DNA of 64,000 nucleotides from JANQIV01 sp050117315 (GCA_050117315.1 JASFMY010000017.1:7377-71376); one strand, 5' to 3'; counted from the stretch's first letter, positions 54,786 to 64,000 are shown. Notes: generated from the sequence alone by a model not told the origin. Made by a program: numbers and translations.

Positions 54786-55849
54786 TTTTTTTCTTTGAAA
54801 TATTTATCGTACGACTTTTTAATTTCTTTCCACTTTTTCTTTTCTTCCAAATAAGCATTATGATCAACCTTTCTTTCAAGGTACCGCAACTCTTTCTGCA
54901 GTTTTAAATAATTATCATATTTGCTTTTTGGCAGAGTCCCGTTTTCAACAGCTTCTTTTACGGCACACCCTTTTTCGTGAATATGCGTGCAATCGGAGTA
55001 ACGGCAGTTTTCTGAGAGTCCTTCGAATTCATCGAATGTATTTGCAAAACCTTCGTCACTTATCCACAGTTGCAGTTCACGCATTCCCGGCGTATCCATA
55101 ACAATTCCGCCGTTCGGCAAAACAAACAATTCACGGCTTGTGGTTGTGTGTCTGCCTCTTGAATCCGATTCACGAATTTCAATTATTTTCTGTTTTTCTT
55201 CACCGACTAATTTATTTATCAGCGATGATTTACCCACACCGGAAGAACCGACAAAAATATATGTCTTACCTTCCTCAATAAAACGGGAGAGTACTTCAAC
55301 GCTTTTATCATCATTGATATTTGTAATTATTATTTCAGTGCCGGGGAAATTGTTTTTTATTTCCGCAATTTTTTCTTCTATTGTATCGCAAAGATCCGCT
55401 TTGCTTAAGATAACAACAGGTTCTGCCCCGCACTGATTAATCATAACGAGATACCTCGAAAGCCGATTAATATTATAATTCTCATTCAAACTTTGAACAA
55501 TAAAAGCATAGTCAATATTCGCGGCAATTACCTGCTCGGATGTTTTTTTATCAACCGATTTACGTGACAGCTTGGTTTTTCGCTGCAGTACTTCGTGAAT
55601 AATTCCTTTCTGCTCGTTTTCAAAAACATTCATTACAACCCAGTCACCTGTTTTGGGCAGCTCAGATTGTTCGTTTGTAAATAATAATTTCCCGGTAACT
55701 TCAGCAATTACAACATTTTTTTCAATTACAACTAAATAATTTGTTTTATTTTCTTTGATTACTCTTCCGGCAATAAAGCCGTTCTTTTTGAATTGTTCAA
55801 ATTGTTTCTCAAAAAAGGGATTCCACCCGTATTTATATAACTTTTCCAA
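54776..55849 (-). CDS. rsgA: Ribosome small subunit-dependent GTPase A
   Basis: An N-terminal OB domain (AGRVIKENKTNYLVVIEKNV) is followed by a circularly permuted GTPase: G4 (LSKAD) precedes G1 (GSSGVGKSSLINKL) and G3 (DTPGMREL), and then a zinc motif CRYSDCTHIHEKGC. This order is diagnostic for RsgA/YjeQ, a late 30S assembly factor. The start is TTG at 55849 behind AAGGA; no better ATG keeps the OB domain. The C-terminal lysine-rich tail ends KYFKEKKRH just where the hydrolase remnant begins. Confidence 0.96.
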   Translation of the reverse strand: MEKLYKYGWNPFFEKQFEQFKKNGFIAGRVIKENKTNYLVVIEKNVVIAEVTGKLLFTNEQSELPKTGDWVVMNVFENEQKGIIHEVLQRKTKLSRKSVDKKTSEQVIAANIDYAFIVQSLNENYNINRLSRYLVMINQCGAEPVVILSKADLCDTIEEKIAEIKNNFPGTEIIITNINDDKSVEVLSRFIEEGKTYIFVGSSGVGKSSLINKLVGEEKQKIIEIRESDSRGRHTTTSRELFVLPNGGIVMDTPGMRELQLWISDEGFANTFDEFEGLSENCRYSDCTHIHEKGCAVKEAVENGTLPKSKYDNYLKLQKELRYLERKVDHNAYLEEKKKWKEIKKSYDKYFKEKKRH

Positions 55850-56072
55850 TGTTATTATTCCTTAAAATTTTCTAAAATTTAAACTAATATGGTTTCTCTA
55901 AAAAAAGAGGTTGAGTGAGATTCAACAAAAATGAATCTTTATCGGACTCTGGCGGCAATTATTGATTTGTTCATAAAAAAAGCTTAAAAGCTCCTTAAAA
56001 ATTTGTGGAATAAATTTAACTCATTTTTTAGTAAATTGAAATAAAAATTTAACATACTTGACATAATGGTAT

Positions 56073-56987
56073 ATGGGACATCATCACTACCATCATAATA
56101 TAAATTCAACTTCGGGCAGATTGATAATTACAATGATTTTAAATTTTGTAATTACAATAGCCGAAGTAATAGGCGGAATATTATCCGGTTCGCTTTCGTT
56201 AATTTCCGATGCTCTTCATAATTTCAGCGACGGAATCAGCGTTATTTTGAGCTATATTGCAATTAAATTAAAAGAGCGAAAAAACTCTCATAAACATACA
56301 TTCGGGTTAAAAAGAGCGGAAATTCTTGCTGCAGTAATAAATGCATCCGTACTGGCAGTTATTTCGGTTTATCTTTTTTATGAATCAGTGGTTAGAATTA
56401 TAAATCCAACCGAGATTGAAGGACATATAATGACAATTGTTGCAGGCATAGGGCTTGCAGCAAACGTAGCAGGAACCTTGCTTCTTAAACGGGATGCTCA
56501 CACCAGCATGAATATTAAGTCGTCTTATCTTCATTTACTTAGCGATGCGGTTTCGTCAGTTGCGGTAATTTTAGGAGGACTCGCAATAACTTACTGGGAT
56601 ATTTACTGGATTGATCCTATTCTAACTATATTGATTGGTTTATACATTCTGCGTGAATGTTATTTTATTATCGGGGATGCAGTTCATATTCTAATGGAAG
56701 GTGCTCCGTCAGATATTTCTATTGAAGAGATACAGAAAGAAGTTGAAAAAATAAATGGTGTTGAAGATATTCACCATATTCATATTTGGTCTGTAGGTGA
56801 AAACGATAATCATTTTGAAGCACATGTAAATGTTGAGGATATGAAATTAAGCCAAAGCAATAAGTTGCTGAATGAAATTGAAAATCTTTTAAGTGAAAAA
56901 TTTTCAATTAATCATGTAACTATTCAGCTTGAGTGCGATAAATGCTTTGAACCCAATTTAATTGAGCAGCATAAAATATCTTCGTAA
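56073..56987 (+). CDS. Cation diffusion facilitator (CDF) family metal exporter
   Basis: A His-rich N-terminus (MGHHHYHHNIN) is followed by six membrane helices with the metal-site pairs ISDALHNFSDG (helix II) and LHLLSDAVSSV (helix V), both DxxxD/HxxxD-like, then the cytoplasmic ferredoxin-like domain (VEKINGVEDIHHIHIWSVGE, FEAHVNV). The HxxxD form is typical for Zn/Co/Cd exporters such as CzcD/ZitB. It is a single gene with its own promoter region; it may work alongside the RND pump 5 kb away in metal resistance. Confidence 0.95.
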   Translation: MGHHHYHHNINSTSGRLIITMILNFVITIAEVIGGILSGSLSLISDALHNFSDGISVILSYIAIKLKERKNSHKHTFGLKRAEILAAVINASVLAVISVYLFYESVVRIINPTEIEGHIMTIVAGIGLAANVAGTLLLKRDAHTSMNIKSSYLHLLSDAVSSVAVILGGLAITYWDIYWIDPILTILIGLYILRECYFIIGDAVHILMEGAPSDISIEEIQKEVEKINGVEDIHHIHIWSVGENDNHFEAHVNVEDMKLSQSNKLLNEIENLLSEKFSINHVTIQLECDKCFEPNLIEQHKISS

Positions 56988-57211
56988 CTTCTTCATACCC
57001 TTTCCGTCTCAAACAAAACTGCTACGCGAGCGTGAAGCAAAAGTTAAGTAACGGAAAGAAACACTTAACTGGACGTAAAGTTAGCAGGAGAGCAAAAACT
57101 AGTCTCCCTTTGAACTTTTTAAATGAATTTTGTCTTTATGGAATAAAGTAGATGTTTCTTTTGTCTAATTCTTTTTACTTTATTTACTAACCAGATGAAA
57201 GCAGATGTATT

Positions 57212-59653
57212 ATGAAAATTAAGATTACTACTCTTGTCATTTTGATAATTTTACCGGTTTTTCATATTAAAGCCCAACAAAAAGAAAACGGGATTAAAAA
57301 TAAAATTTCCGGTAGAGTATTGGATATTGTTGATGACAGCCCTCTCCAATATTCAAATGTTATTCTTTTTAGTTCTTCAGACAGTTTACAGGTTCGAGGT
57401 ACTGCAACCAACGAAAACGGGGAATTTACACTGGAAAAATTTAAGCCGGGACAATATTATATTAAAGTGAGTTTTATCGGCTATAAACCCAAAATAATTG
57501 ATAATATAAATATTACTAGGGGACAGCATCTATCACTTGAAAACATTTATCTTGAAAGAAACGAGTTTAATACGGAAGACGTTGTAGTTACCGACGAAAG
57601 ATCACCGATCTCTTATGAAATAGATAAAAAAGTAATCAATGTAGACCAGCAGCTAACGGCTTTATCCGGCAATGCAGTTGATATTCTTGAAAATGTTCCT
57701 TCAGTTTCGGTTGATATTGAAGGCAATGTTTCACTGCGCGGAAGCAGTAGTTTTCAATTATTGATTGACGGTAAACCTTCAATACTTGATGCAAGTGATG
57801 CTTTACAACAATTACCTGCCAGTTCTATTAAAGATATTGAAATTATAACCAATCCTTCAGCCAAATACGATCCCGAAGGTACTGCAGGAATTATAAACAT
57901 AATTATGAAAAAGGATGAAATTAACGGGCTGACAGGAATTTTAGATTTGAACGGCGGATTAGATGATAAATACGGCGGAGAATTATCATTACAATATATT
58001 AAAACTGGCTACAGACTTTCCGGCTCAGTTGATTACAACAAAAGGCATATGGACGGAAACAGAACCGAAAACAGCTGGACTATTTATGAAGGGACTAAAT
58101 CCTATATTGATAATATCGGGTCGTCAAATAGAGGAAGAGAGTCATACGGTATTAGAGGGGCAATTGATGTTGATCTCTGGGAAAACGGGACAATGAGAAT
58201 AGGTGCCAGATGGGGTGATGGGAATTCCAAAAGTGCATCCAATCAAAATTATACTGAGTTCTCAGATAACTCAACTGGTATTTATAATTATATAAGTACA
58301 ACAAACCGGGAAAGATCAGGCGATAGATACTCTATTAATTTCAACTTTGACCAAACATTTTCATCAAAAGAGCATAAACTTTCTTTTGAGGCATTTTATA
58401 ATAATAGAAATTCGGAAGAATATACCTTAACGGAACTAATGCAAGGCAGCTCAATTATAAGCGGACAAAAATCAACTGAAGACGGGCCCGGTGAAAGGTT
58501 TAATTTTAAACTTGATTACATATTACCGTTAACAACCTCTCAAAAATTCGAGGCCGGTTATCAAAGCCAGTTTAACTCGTCGGAAGACTTAACCAGCCTG
58601 CTTGAATATGATCTTACAAAGAAAGAATACATTTTACAGGATCAATTCAGCAACAATCCAATTTATGATAAAAATATACATTCGCTTTATTCACTTTATT
58701 CAGGGAATGTTTCCGGACTTGGTTACCAATTGGGCATCAGGTCGGAATATACGGATAGGAAAATTACAGTAGAAAAATCTAATCAATCCTTTGTTATTGA
58801 CAGATGGGATTTCTTTCCCACCGTTCACTTTTCATATAAACTGCCTAACAATAACCAGGCAATGGCAAGTTATACAAGAAGAATCAATCGTCCGCGTGGA
58901 TGGGACCTTGAGCCGTTTGATACATGGATGGATGCTTTTAATTTAAGAAGAGGTAGTCCCGGCCTTGATCCTGAATATATAGATTCATATGAACTTGCTT
59001 ACCAGACATTTGTAGGAAGTGTTGTTTTATCAATTGAAGGATATTATAGGGTAACTGATAATAAAATAGAAAGAATCAGGTCGGTTTATGACGACAATAT
59101 TACATTGCACACCGTTAAAAATGTTGGAACCGATTATGCTCTCGGTACAGAGATGATGCTGAACTTTGATATACTTCCAAACTGGAATATTAACCTTCTA
59201 GGCAACTTGTACAGATACAAAATTGAAAGCGAAAAAAACGGGCTGCCATACGAGGCTAAAAGCAATAACTGGTCGATGCGTTTTAATAATTCAATTAAAT
59301 TTGCAACCAATACATCTCTTCAAATAAACGGCCACTACCATGGTCCTTCCGTTACTTCTCAAGGTAGGTACGAAGGGAATTTTATGCTTAACTTAGCTGT
59401 GCGGCAGGATTTGTTTGATAAAATATTATCAGCCACGCTGCAATTACGTGATGTGTTAAGTACAAGGTCAATGGAGTTTACCACAGAATCCGCAACGTAT
59501 TACAGCTATACGTTTATGGAAATGGAAACCCCGATGATTATGCTGAACTTAAAATACAACTTTAACCCGATAAAGAAGCAAAACGGCGATAGAAGAAACA
59601 GCCATGAAAGCGATTATAACGGAGATGATTTCGGTGGGGGCGAAGAATTTTAA
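57212..59653 (+). CDS. TonB-dependent outer-membrane receptor family protein (813 aa)
   Basis: A signal peptide (TTLVILIILPVFHIKAQ) is followed by a CarboxypepD_reg-like domain at ~28-115 (ISGRVLDIVDDSPLQYSNVI, FTLEKFKPGQYYIKVSFIGY), a plug domain (~120-235: NAVDILENVPSVSVDIEGNV, IEIITNPSAKYDPEGTAGII) and a beta-barrel of the Bacteroidota OMP family 3 type. The end is a Gly/Glu-rich tail (GDDFGGGEEF), not the usual aromatic C-terminus, although the last residue is Phe. No SusD partner is present, so it is a stand-alone receptor with unknown ligand. Confidence 0.93.
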   Translation: MKIKITTLVILIILPVFHIKAQQKENGIKNKISGRVLDIVDDSPLQYSNVILFSSSDSLQVRGTATNENGEFTLEKFKPGQYYIKVSFIGYKPKIIDNINITRGQHLSLENIYLERNEFNTEDVVVTDERSPISYEIDKKVINVDQQLTALSGNAVDILENVPSVSVDIEGNVSLRGSSSFQLLIDGKPSILDASDALQQLPASSIKDIEIITNPSAKYDPEGTAGIINIIMKKDEINGLTGILDLNGGLDDKYGGELSLQYIKTGYRLSGSVDYNKRHMDGNRTENSWTIYEGTKSYIDNIGSSNRGRESYGIRGAIDVDLWENGTMRIGARWGDGNSKSASNQNYTEFSDNSTGIYNYISTTNRERSGDRYSINFNFDQTFSSKEHKLSFEAFYNNRNSEEYTLTELMQGSSIISGQKSTEDGPGERFNFKLDYILPLTTSQKFEAGYQSQFNSSEDLTSLLEYDLTKKEYILQDQFSNNPIYDKNIHSLYSLYSGNVSGLGYQLGIRSEYTDRKITVEKSNQSFVIDRWDFFPTVHFSYKLPNNNQAMASYTRRINRPRGWDLEPFDTWMDAFNLRRGSPGLDPEYIDSYELAYQTFVGSVVLSIEGYYRVTDNKIERIRSVYDDNITLHTVKNVGTDYALGTEMMLNFDILPNWNINLLGNLYRYKIESEKNGLPYEAKSNNWSMRFNNSIKFATNTSLQINGHYHGPSVTSQGRYEGNFMLNLAVRQDLFDKILSATLQLRDVLSTRSMEFTTESATYYSYTFMEMETPMIMLNLKYNFNPIKKQNGDRRNSHESDYNGDDFGGGEEF

Positions 59654-59654
59654 T

Positions 59655-59696
59655 CTTCGTGAAACATAAAGTAGTATAAAGTTAGATTACACGAAG
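59655..59696. terminator. Inverted repeat between convergent genes
   Basis: CTTCGTG and CACGAAG (7 bp) enclose a 28-bp AT-rich loop between the receptor gene and sufE. The long loop makes terminator function uncertain. Confidence 0.35.
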
Positions 59697-59702
59697 CAAA
59701 AT

Positions 59703-60122
59703 CTAGGCAATCGTTTTATAAGCAATAGCAATTCTTTGAATTTCTTTAAGCATTGAACCAAGCCCGTTTTTGCGTGTTGGTGAGAGATGACTTGCAATTC
59801 CGAGTTTGTTCAAAAATTCCGGCGGAGTCTTTAAAATTTCATCGGGAGTGTGGTTTGAATATACTTTTATTAGAAGTGCAATTAAACCCTTCACAATCAT
59901 TGCATCGCTGTCTGCTTCAATAATTACTTTGCCGTCTTCAAGTTTTGCATTTATCCATACCTGCGACTGGCAACCTTCAAGTTTATACTTTTCATTTCTT
60001 ACTTCTTCGGAAACGGGCGGTAATTCCCTGCCAAGTTTAATAATATGCTTGTATCTGTCTTCCCAATCCTGGTACTCTTCAAACTCTTTTATTAATTGTT
60101 CTTGTGTTTCTTGTATAGTCAT
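59703..60122 (-). CDS. sufE: SufE family sulfur acceptor
   Basis: Start chosen at ATG 60122 (MTIQETQEQLIKEFEEYQDW); TTG 60143 adds only seven unlikely residues. The fold and acceptor Cys51 in KLEGCQSQVW are the SufE signature, with ADSDAMIVKGLIALLIKVYS and GIASHLSPTRKNGLGSM following. At 139 residues it has the normal length. SufE accepts persulfide from SufS and passes it to SufB for Fe-S assembly; suf partners are not in the window. Confidence 0.96.
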   Translation of the reverse strand: MTIQETQEQLIKEFEEYQDWEDRYKHIIKLGRELPPVSEEVRNEKYKLEGCQSQVWINAKLEDGKVIIEADSDAMIVKGLIALLIKVYSNHTPDEILKTPPEFLNKLGIASHLSPTRKNGLGSMLKEIQRIAIAYKTIA

Positions 60123-60342
60123 AGCATATACCCCAAAATTCAAATAAGGAAATGCAAAATGAAAAAGATGAGTTTAAAAAGCAAAAGGAAGATTATTTAA
60201 TAGATTAACTTACAGAAACCAGGTTAATATGATTTGTATTATTGTAAAAAGCCAAACCTAGTTGAAATGTACCGATAACTACTTAGTCGATCCTGAAAAA
60301 GGTTGACTTTTTTGGTCAGCCTATTTCAACTTCTATAGTTAT

Positions 60343-61056
60343 TCAGCTTTTTTCCCAGCGTCTTCGTTTTTTAACTATTTGATTGTTATCATTTATTATT
60401 TGGGCAATTATGTTTGCAAAATTGCCGTAGGTTTCTTCATTTGCCTGCACCATTGCGCGCAGGTAAACAATTAGTTTGTTGTTAATAATTGATTTTACTT
60501 CTTTTTTAATTTCAGTTGCCGTTTTACTTGTTTTCTCTTTTGCCTTTTTCTCCCGGTAAAGGAGTACAGCATCGGTGAATGCTTTTTCCGCTGTTTTTAA
60601 TTCATCTACTATAGGGCTTAAACCGGGCAGACTCTCTATTGCGGCCTTAATTTCCGCTTCTGAAAAATCTTGAAGCAAAGATTTAACAAGCGAGCTTTCC
60701 GTTGAATAACTCTTCCTGGTTATATCAACCCCGTAATGCTTGAATATATTTTCTACTTTTTCGGCGGCGGATCTTATTTCTTTATCGGGATGCTGTAAAA
60801 ATCCCAATACAAGATGATTAACAGCTTAATCCTTATCATCTCTTATTTTATCTTTTTCTTCAAGAACGCTCTTAGTTTTTATCCGGTTTATCGCTATAGT
60901 TAATTTTTCCGAGGAGGGTCTTAATAATCCGAATAGACCGGTTAAATAAGTATCCGCACTCCAGTCTGCTTTATCATATTCGGCTATAATTCTGCCGGAA
61001 ACAGCACCAATTTCCGTAGCTTTGCATGTACCTATTAGTTTGTTTAATATTGCCAT
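60343..61056 (-). pseudogene. DUF6261-like gene with an in-frame stop
   Basis: Two segments in the same frame form one ~237-residue protein. The first (61056 to 60829) has IGTCKATEIGAVSGRIIAEY and LFGLLRPSSEKLTIAINRIK. A TAA at 60828-60826 follows KDKIRDDKD, and the frame continues without a shift as AVNHLVLGFLQHPDKEIRSA to the end (IAQIINDNNQIVKKRRRWEK). It resembles the DUF6261 family of Bacteroidota, often present in several copies. A single point change (for example from GAA or AAA) explains the stop. Function unknown. The upstream region carries repeated TGGTCA boxes. Confidence 0.75.
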
Positions 61057-61375
61057 TGCCCAACTATTTTTTAGTTGCCTTAATTGTTTTGATTAATTTT
61101 CAAATCATGTTCTTTGTACTACGATTTAATATTGACCAACATCACCTCAATTTATTTTTTATTTTGTTCACACTAACCACAACCAAACTATTTTGTTTTG
61201 TCAATGGTCAGTTATGACTAATTTTACTTTTAAAATTCTTGCTTATGATTAATCATGACCATATTTTATTTTTTTAATACTATTATAATCAATTATGACC
61301 ATTCTTTATACAAATTATTTTATTCATGGTCAGTTTTAATAATGATAATTTTTTTGCTTTTTCTCTATTTATATA
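61057..61375. other. AT-rich region with repeated ATGGTCA/TGACCAT boxes
   Basis: Four TGGTCA-type boxes in both orientations (near 61206, 61257, 61298 and 61326) occur at 30-50 bp spacing in a strongly AT-rich stretch upstream of the DUF6261-like gene. One lies next to a perfect ATGATTAATCAT palindrome. It could be an operator cluster or a degenerate tandem repeat. No gene was recognised. Confidence 0.45.
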
Positions 61376-61517
61376 TACACGCCAAATTGGTTTTGGGATT
61401 TTGCCATAAAATCCTCTCTTTTTAAGACCTGCCCGCCGTACTAGACTTTGGGAGGCGGGCAGGATTTAGGTGAGTTCGAAATAAAAGCAAAATCCCAAAA
61501 CCAATTTGCAACAAGTA
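61376..61517 (+). mobile_element. MITE-like element, copy 3, flanked by TA
   Basis: A 142-bp copy with left end TACACGCCAAATTGG and right end CCAATTTGCAACAAGTA, bounded by TA at 61374-61375 and 61518-61519. The ends and interior have the same relative orientation as copy 1. It separates the DUF6261 pseudogene upstream region from the S9 peptidase 3' end, so no gene is visibly damaged here. Confidence 0.87.
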
Positions 61518-61587
61518 TATATGTGTTCATTACCGCAACTTTTTATTATTCATATCGAAATAATTTACAAGATTTATTATTACGCAA

Positions 61588-63639
61588 TCAATAGTGAAGA
61601 TTTCTTACCATCTTTTTACTGTCCCACGGAGCCGGATTTCCGCCGAGATATTTATGAAACCATTCAAGATGAGCATTATAATAAAGCGGCATAGACTTTA
61701 ATCCGCTCGGCCAATGTCCGTCGTTATCAAAAACAATAAGCCTGCTGTCTATTCCCTTTGTTTGTAACACTGTGAAGTATCGTATACTATGAATGTAAGA
61801 AACGCGATAATCCTTTTCGCCGGTGATTATTAAAGTAGGAGTCGAAAAATTTTCCGAATACTCGCTTGGCGACATTTTCTGAAAATCTTTATTCCCCAAA
61901 TCCCAATTCGAAAACCATAGTTCTTCGGTATCTTCTTTAAATTCACGCAAGTCATAAAGCCCCATCATAGAAGCCAGGCATTTGTAGCGTTTAGCTTTTG
62001 CCTGCAGCAAATTCATAAAGTATCCGCCGTAAGACCATCCCATCGCACCGATTCTGTTTTTATCAACATAAGGCAATGTTTCAATATAATCCGTTACTTT
62101 CATTACATCTTCAAAAATTTTTCCATCCCAATCTTTTGAAATAGCGGCGGTAAACTTTTGCCCGTACCCCGTTGAACCGTGCGGATTAGGATAAACAACA
62201 ACATAACCGCTACCGGGATAAACCTGCCAGTCCGAACGGAAAGAATCCATCCATTGCATTTGCGGACCTCCGTGAACATTTATAACTACAGGGTATTTCT
62301 TTGCCGGATCAAAATTATGAGGTTTTACAATAAATACATGAACCGGGGTGCCGTCTGCTCCTTTAATCCATTCCTGTTCCGAAGGACGTACATCTACACT
62401 GTCCGTAAAATCTTTATTGAAAAAAGTAATGTCCTTCATTTCTTTTTTAGAAAAATCAAACCTGGCTGCATCAACCGGTTTATGAGTATAAGAATAAGTA
62501 AATACAACATAATCGTCCGAAGGAGAAATTTCGAATCTTAAAACCGCAACTTTGTCAATCACTTTTTCAATATTAAAATCATTCGTTGAAATTTTATAAA
62601 GAGGCAAATAGCCTTTTTCCTGAACCGTGAAATAAATTGTTTTTGAATCGGAAGACCACTTGAAATCATTTACCCAGTTATCTATTGATCCGGTAATAAT
62701 TTTGTTCATACCTGTTGAGCGGTCGTAAAGAGCCAGCCTAATTCTATCCGATTCATACCCCGGAGTTGTTTGAGTAAGATATGCAATGTACTTTCCGTCC
62801 GGTGAGTATTTAGGATTTGAATCCGAACCTTTGTTATCTGATGTAATATTTTGCAGTCCGGTGCCGTCGGTATTAACAATCCAGATATCATTATTAGTTG
62901 AAGCTTCCGGGTCTTCCACACGTTTTGAGTCAAAAGCGATTTCTTTACCATCCGGTGAGAACATATAATTATCGCTTCCCCCGGCAGCAAATTCTGGCGA
63001 GTTGTAATACCCCGGCGTTAAATCGGTTACCTTTTTAGTTTGTAAATCATACATTAAAACATGTGTGTATTGCCCGTCTTCGTATTCCGTCCAATGACGT
63101 ACAAACAAACTATCAGCCAGATGAGCATGTATAGGACCGTTTTCACTTGCAGTGCTAATCTCCTCATTGCATCCGGCATCGGCGCCGCACTCCGGGTAAA
63201 CTTTTGCAGAGAATATTATTTTGTTTCCGTCGGATGATAATTTTGGGGATGATATTCCTAAAGCATAATCGGTTACTTGAACAGGATCGCCGCCGTCAAG
63301 AGGCATTGAATAAACCTGTGCCGAACCCTTACGTGTTGAAACAAAGTATAAAATATTTCCGTCGCTGCTCCAAAACGGATTGTAATTTGAGCCGTCGGAA
63401 TTCGTCAATTGTTTCATTGCCGAACCGTCGGAATTCATAATAAAAACATTCGTTTTGCTTTTTACCTTTTTCAAATTCGATTCTGAAACAACAAATGCGA
63501 TTTTATCTCCGGTGGGAGAAACGGCAAGCGAACTTACACCTTTGATTTTATAAATATTTTCAATAGTAAATGCTTTCTTTTGAGGGAAAACAGTAACTGT
63601 TGATACAATAACTATGAATACTAATATTATTTTTTTCAT
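61588..63639 (-). CDS. S9 family serine peptidase (prolyl oligopeptidase/DPP-like, 683 aa)
   Basis: A signal peptide (MKKIILVFIVIVSTVTVFPQ) is followed by a WD40/PD40-type propeller (~25-400: VSPTGDKIAFVVSES, NPFWSSDGNILYFVST, NPKYSPDGKYIAYLTQ) and an alpha/beta hydrolase domain (~430-683). The nucleophile is in GWSYGGYFMN (Ser ~538), with the Asp in ITGEKDYRVS (~608) and the His in DNDGHWPSG (~641). Such exported enzymes are dipeptidyl or acylaminoacyl peptidases for peptide use. GGAG precedes the ATG. It is a stand-alone gene. Confidence 0.95.
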   Translation of the reverse strand: MKKIILVFIVIVSTVTVFPQKKAFTIENIYKIKGVSSLAVSPTGDKIAFVVSESNLKKVKSKTNVFIMNSDGSAMKQLTNSDGSNYNPFWSSDGNILYFVSTRKGSAQVYSMPLDGGDPVQVTDYALGISSPKLSSDGNKIIFSAKVYPECGADAGCNEEISTASENGPIHAHLADSLFVRHWTEYEDGQYTHVLMYDLQTKKVTDLTPGYYNSPEFAAGGSDNYMFSPDGKEIAFDSKRVEDPEASTNNDIWIVNTDGTGLQNITSDNKGSDSNPKYSPDGKYIAYLTQTTPGYESDRIRLALYDRSTGMNKIITGSIDNWVNDFKWSSDSKTIYFTVQEKGYLPLYKISTNDFNIEKVIDKVAVLRFEISPSDDYVVFTYSYTHKPVDAARFDFSKKEMKDITFFNKDFTDSVDVRPSEQEWIKGADGTPVHVFIVKPHNFDPAKKYPVVINVHGGPQMQWMDSFRSDWQVYPGSGYVVVYPNPHGSTGYGQKFTAAISKDWDGKIFEDVMKVTDYIETLPYVDKNRIGAMGWSYGGYFMNLLQAKAKRYKCLASMMGLYDLREFKEDTEELWFSNWDLGNKDFQKMSPSEYSENFSTPTLIITGEKDYRVSYIHSIRYFTVLQTKGIDSRLIVFDNDGHWPSGLKSMPLYYNAHLEWFHKYLGGNPAPWDSKKMVRNLHY

Positions 63640-64000
63640 TTCTGCTCCAAATATTTTAGTGATAAAAAAACAAAAATGGCTTTGAAAATATCCGATTTAA
63701 AAAATAAAATGTATACTCTCCCCGTCAAAAAAAGTTTAATAAGTCATGACTACTTAGTGTCTGGTCGTAAAGAGCAATTAATGCACGACTCACCCAAAAT
63801 TTGACAACCAACTTGGTGGTCCTACTTCTTATGCTTTTAATTTAGTTTATAACAATACATATAATTAACAAAAATTCGACATCGCGGGCGTTATTATCCC
63901 TTTGCTTTATTTTTTGTTTTTCCGTTTTTTCGATTGTTAGTAATTTTACGCCGCTTTTCGTCTTTGCTTTTTTATTTCTTCTTCTTGTAGTAGTTTTCCC
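63640..64000. other. AT-rich edge region, no supported gene
   Basis: It contains the S9 peptidase promoter region. The last ~60 bases on the minus strand could encode the lysine/glutamate-rich end of a gene entering from the right, but two frames fit equally well, so no call is made. Confidence 0.4.

Noticed and set aside
54589..60828. Stop-codon reassignment, suggested by two in-frame TAA codons (54589 and 60826)
   Set aside because: TAA is a normal terminator of intact genes here (rpmH, the PadR gene, the 10350 permease). The two cases lie in a truncated gene and a single-lesion pseudogene.
63880..64000. Gene entering from the right edge on the minus strand
   Set aside because: Two frames could encode a charged C-terminus and nothing distinguishes them within the window.

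Overview
The window looks like a chromosomal piece from an Ignavibacteriota/Melioribacteraceae-like member of the Bacteroidota-Chlorobiota group. The support is a type IX secretion (T9SS) C-terminal sorting domain of the NPFNPSTTIKF type, large families of two-FtsX orphan permeases, a DUF6261-type gene, and low G+C with AT-rich intergenic DNA. No rRNA, tRNA or CRISPR array was recognised.

Region 1 (1-26.3 kb) is an accessory island of ten MacB/FtsX-type permease loci on the + strand: six intact, one cut by the window edge, one frameshifted, one with internal deletions, and one decayed 5' fragment. No ABC ATPase gene is visible. The five genes between 10.35 and 23.65 kb form an operon-like run behind a PadR regulator gene and share an N-terminal prefix of about 75 residues (MKKPPRIARWILSV...). 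The others lack it. Embedded at 5.4-10 kb is a different accessory cassette: an orphan lanthipeptide-like precursor peptide, two paralogous small secreted proteins, and a SurA/PpiC-like lipoprotein foldase between them.

Region 2 (26.3-29.9 kb) holds a small unknown protein, a five-bladed beta-propeller lipoprotein and a repeat-rich graveyard. Here a mazEF toxin-antitoxin pair has been destroyed: mazF is split by a 142-bp non-autonomous element that duplicated a TA dinucleotide, and mazE is frameshifted and lacks its N-terminus. Two more copies of the element lie at 9.0 and 61.4 kb. A 21-bp tandem repeat follows.

Region 3 (29.9-43 kb) is mostly core: rpmH, rnpA (no canonical start codon), yidC and a patatin-Omp85 fusion form a minus-strand run. 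Beside it lies a 1643-residue secreted adhesin with a predicted Cys-Gln thioester domain, a choice-of-anchor A-like region, a beta-propeller and a T9SS signal. Then come rlmD and a second methyltransferase.

Region 4 (43-52.4 kb) is metal- and efflux-related: a PAS histidine kinase, then an ArsR-TolC-HlyD-RND run followed by a PII-like protein and a YgaP-like membrane protein, and divergently a SCO1 and a PCu(A)C copper chaperone.

Region 5 (52.4-64 kb) carries an M61 peptidase, a glycoside hydrolase 2 remnant, rsgA, a CDF metal exporter, a TonB-type receptor, sufE, a DUF6261 pseudogene and an S9 peptidase. The richest targets are the precursor/foldase cassette, the PadR-linked orphan-permease array, the thioester adhesin and the TA-inserting element that broke mazF.
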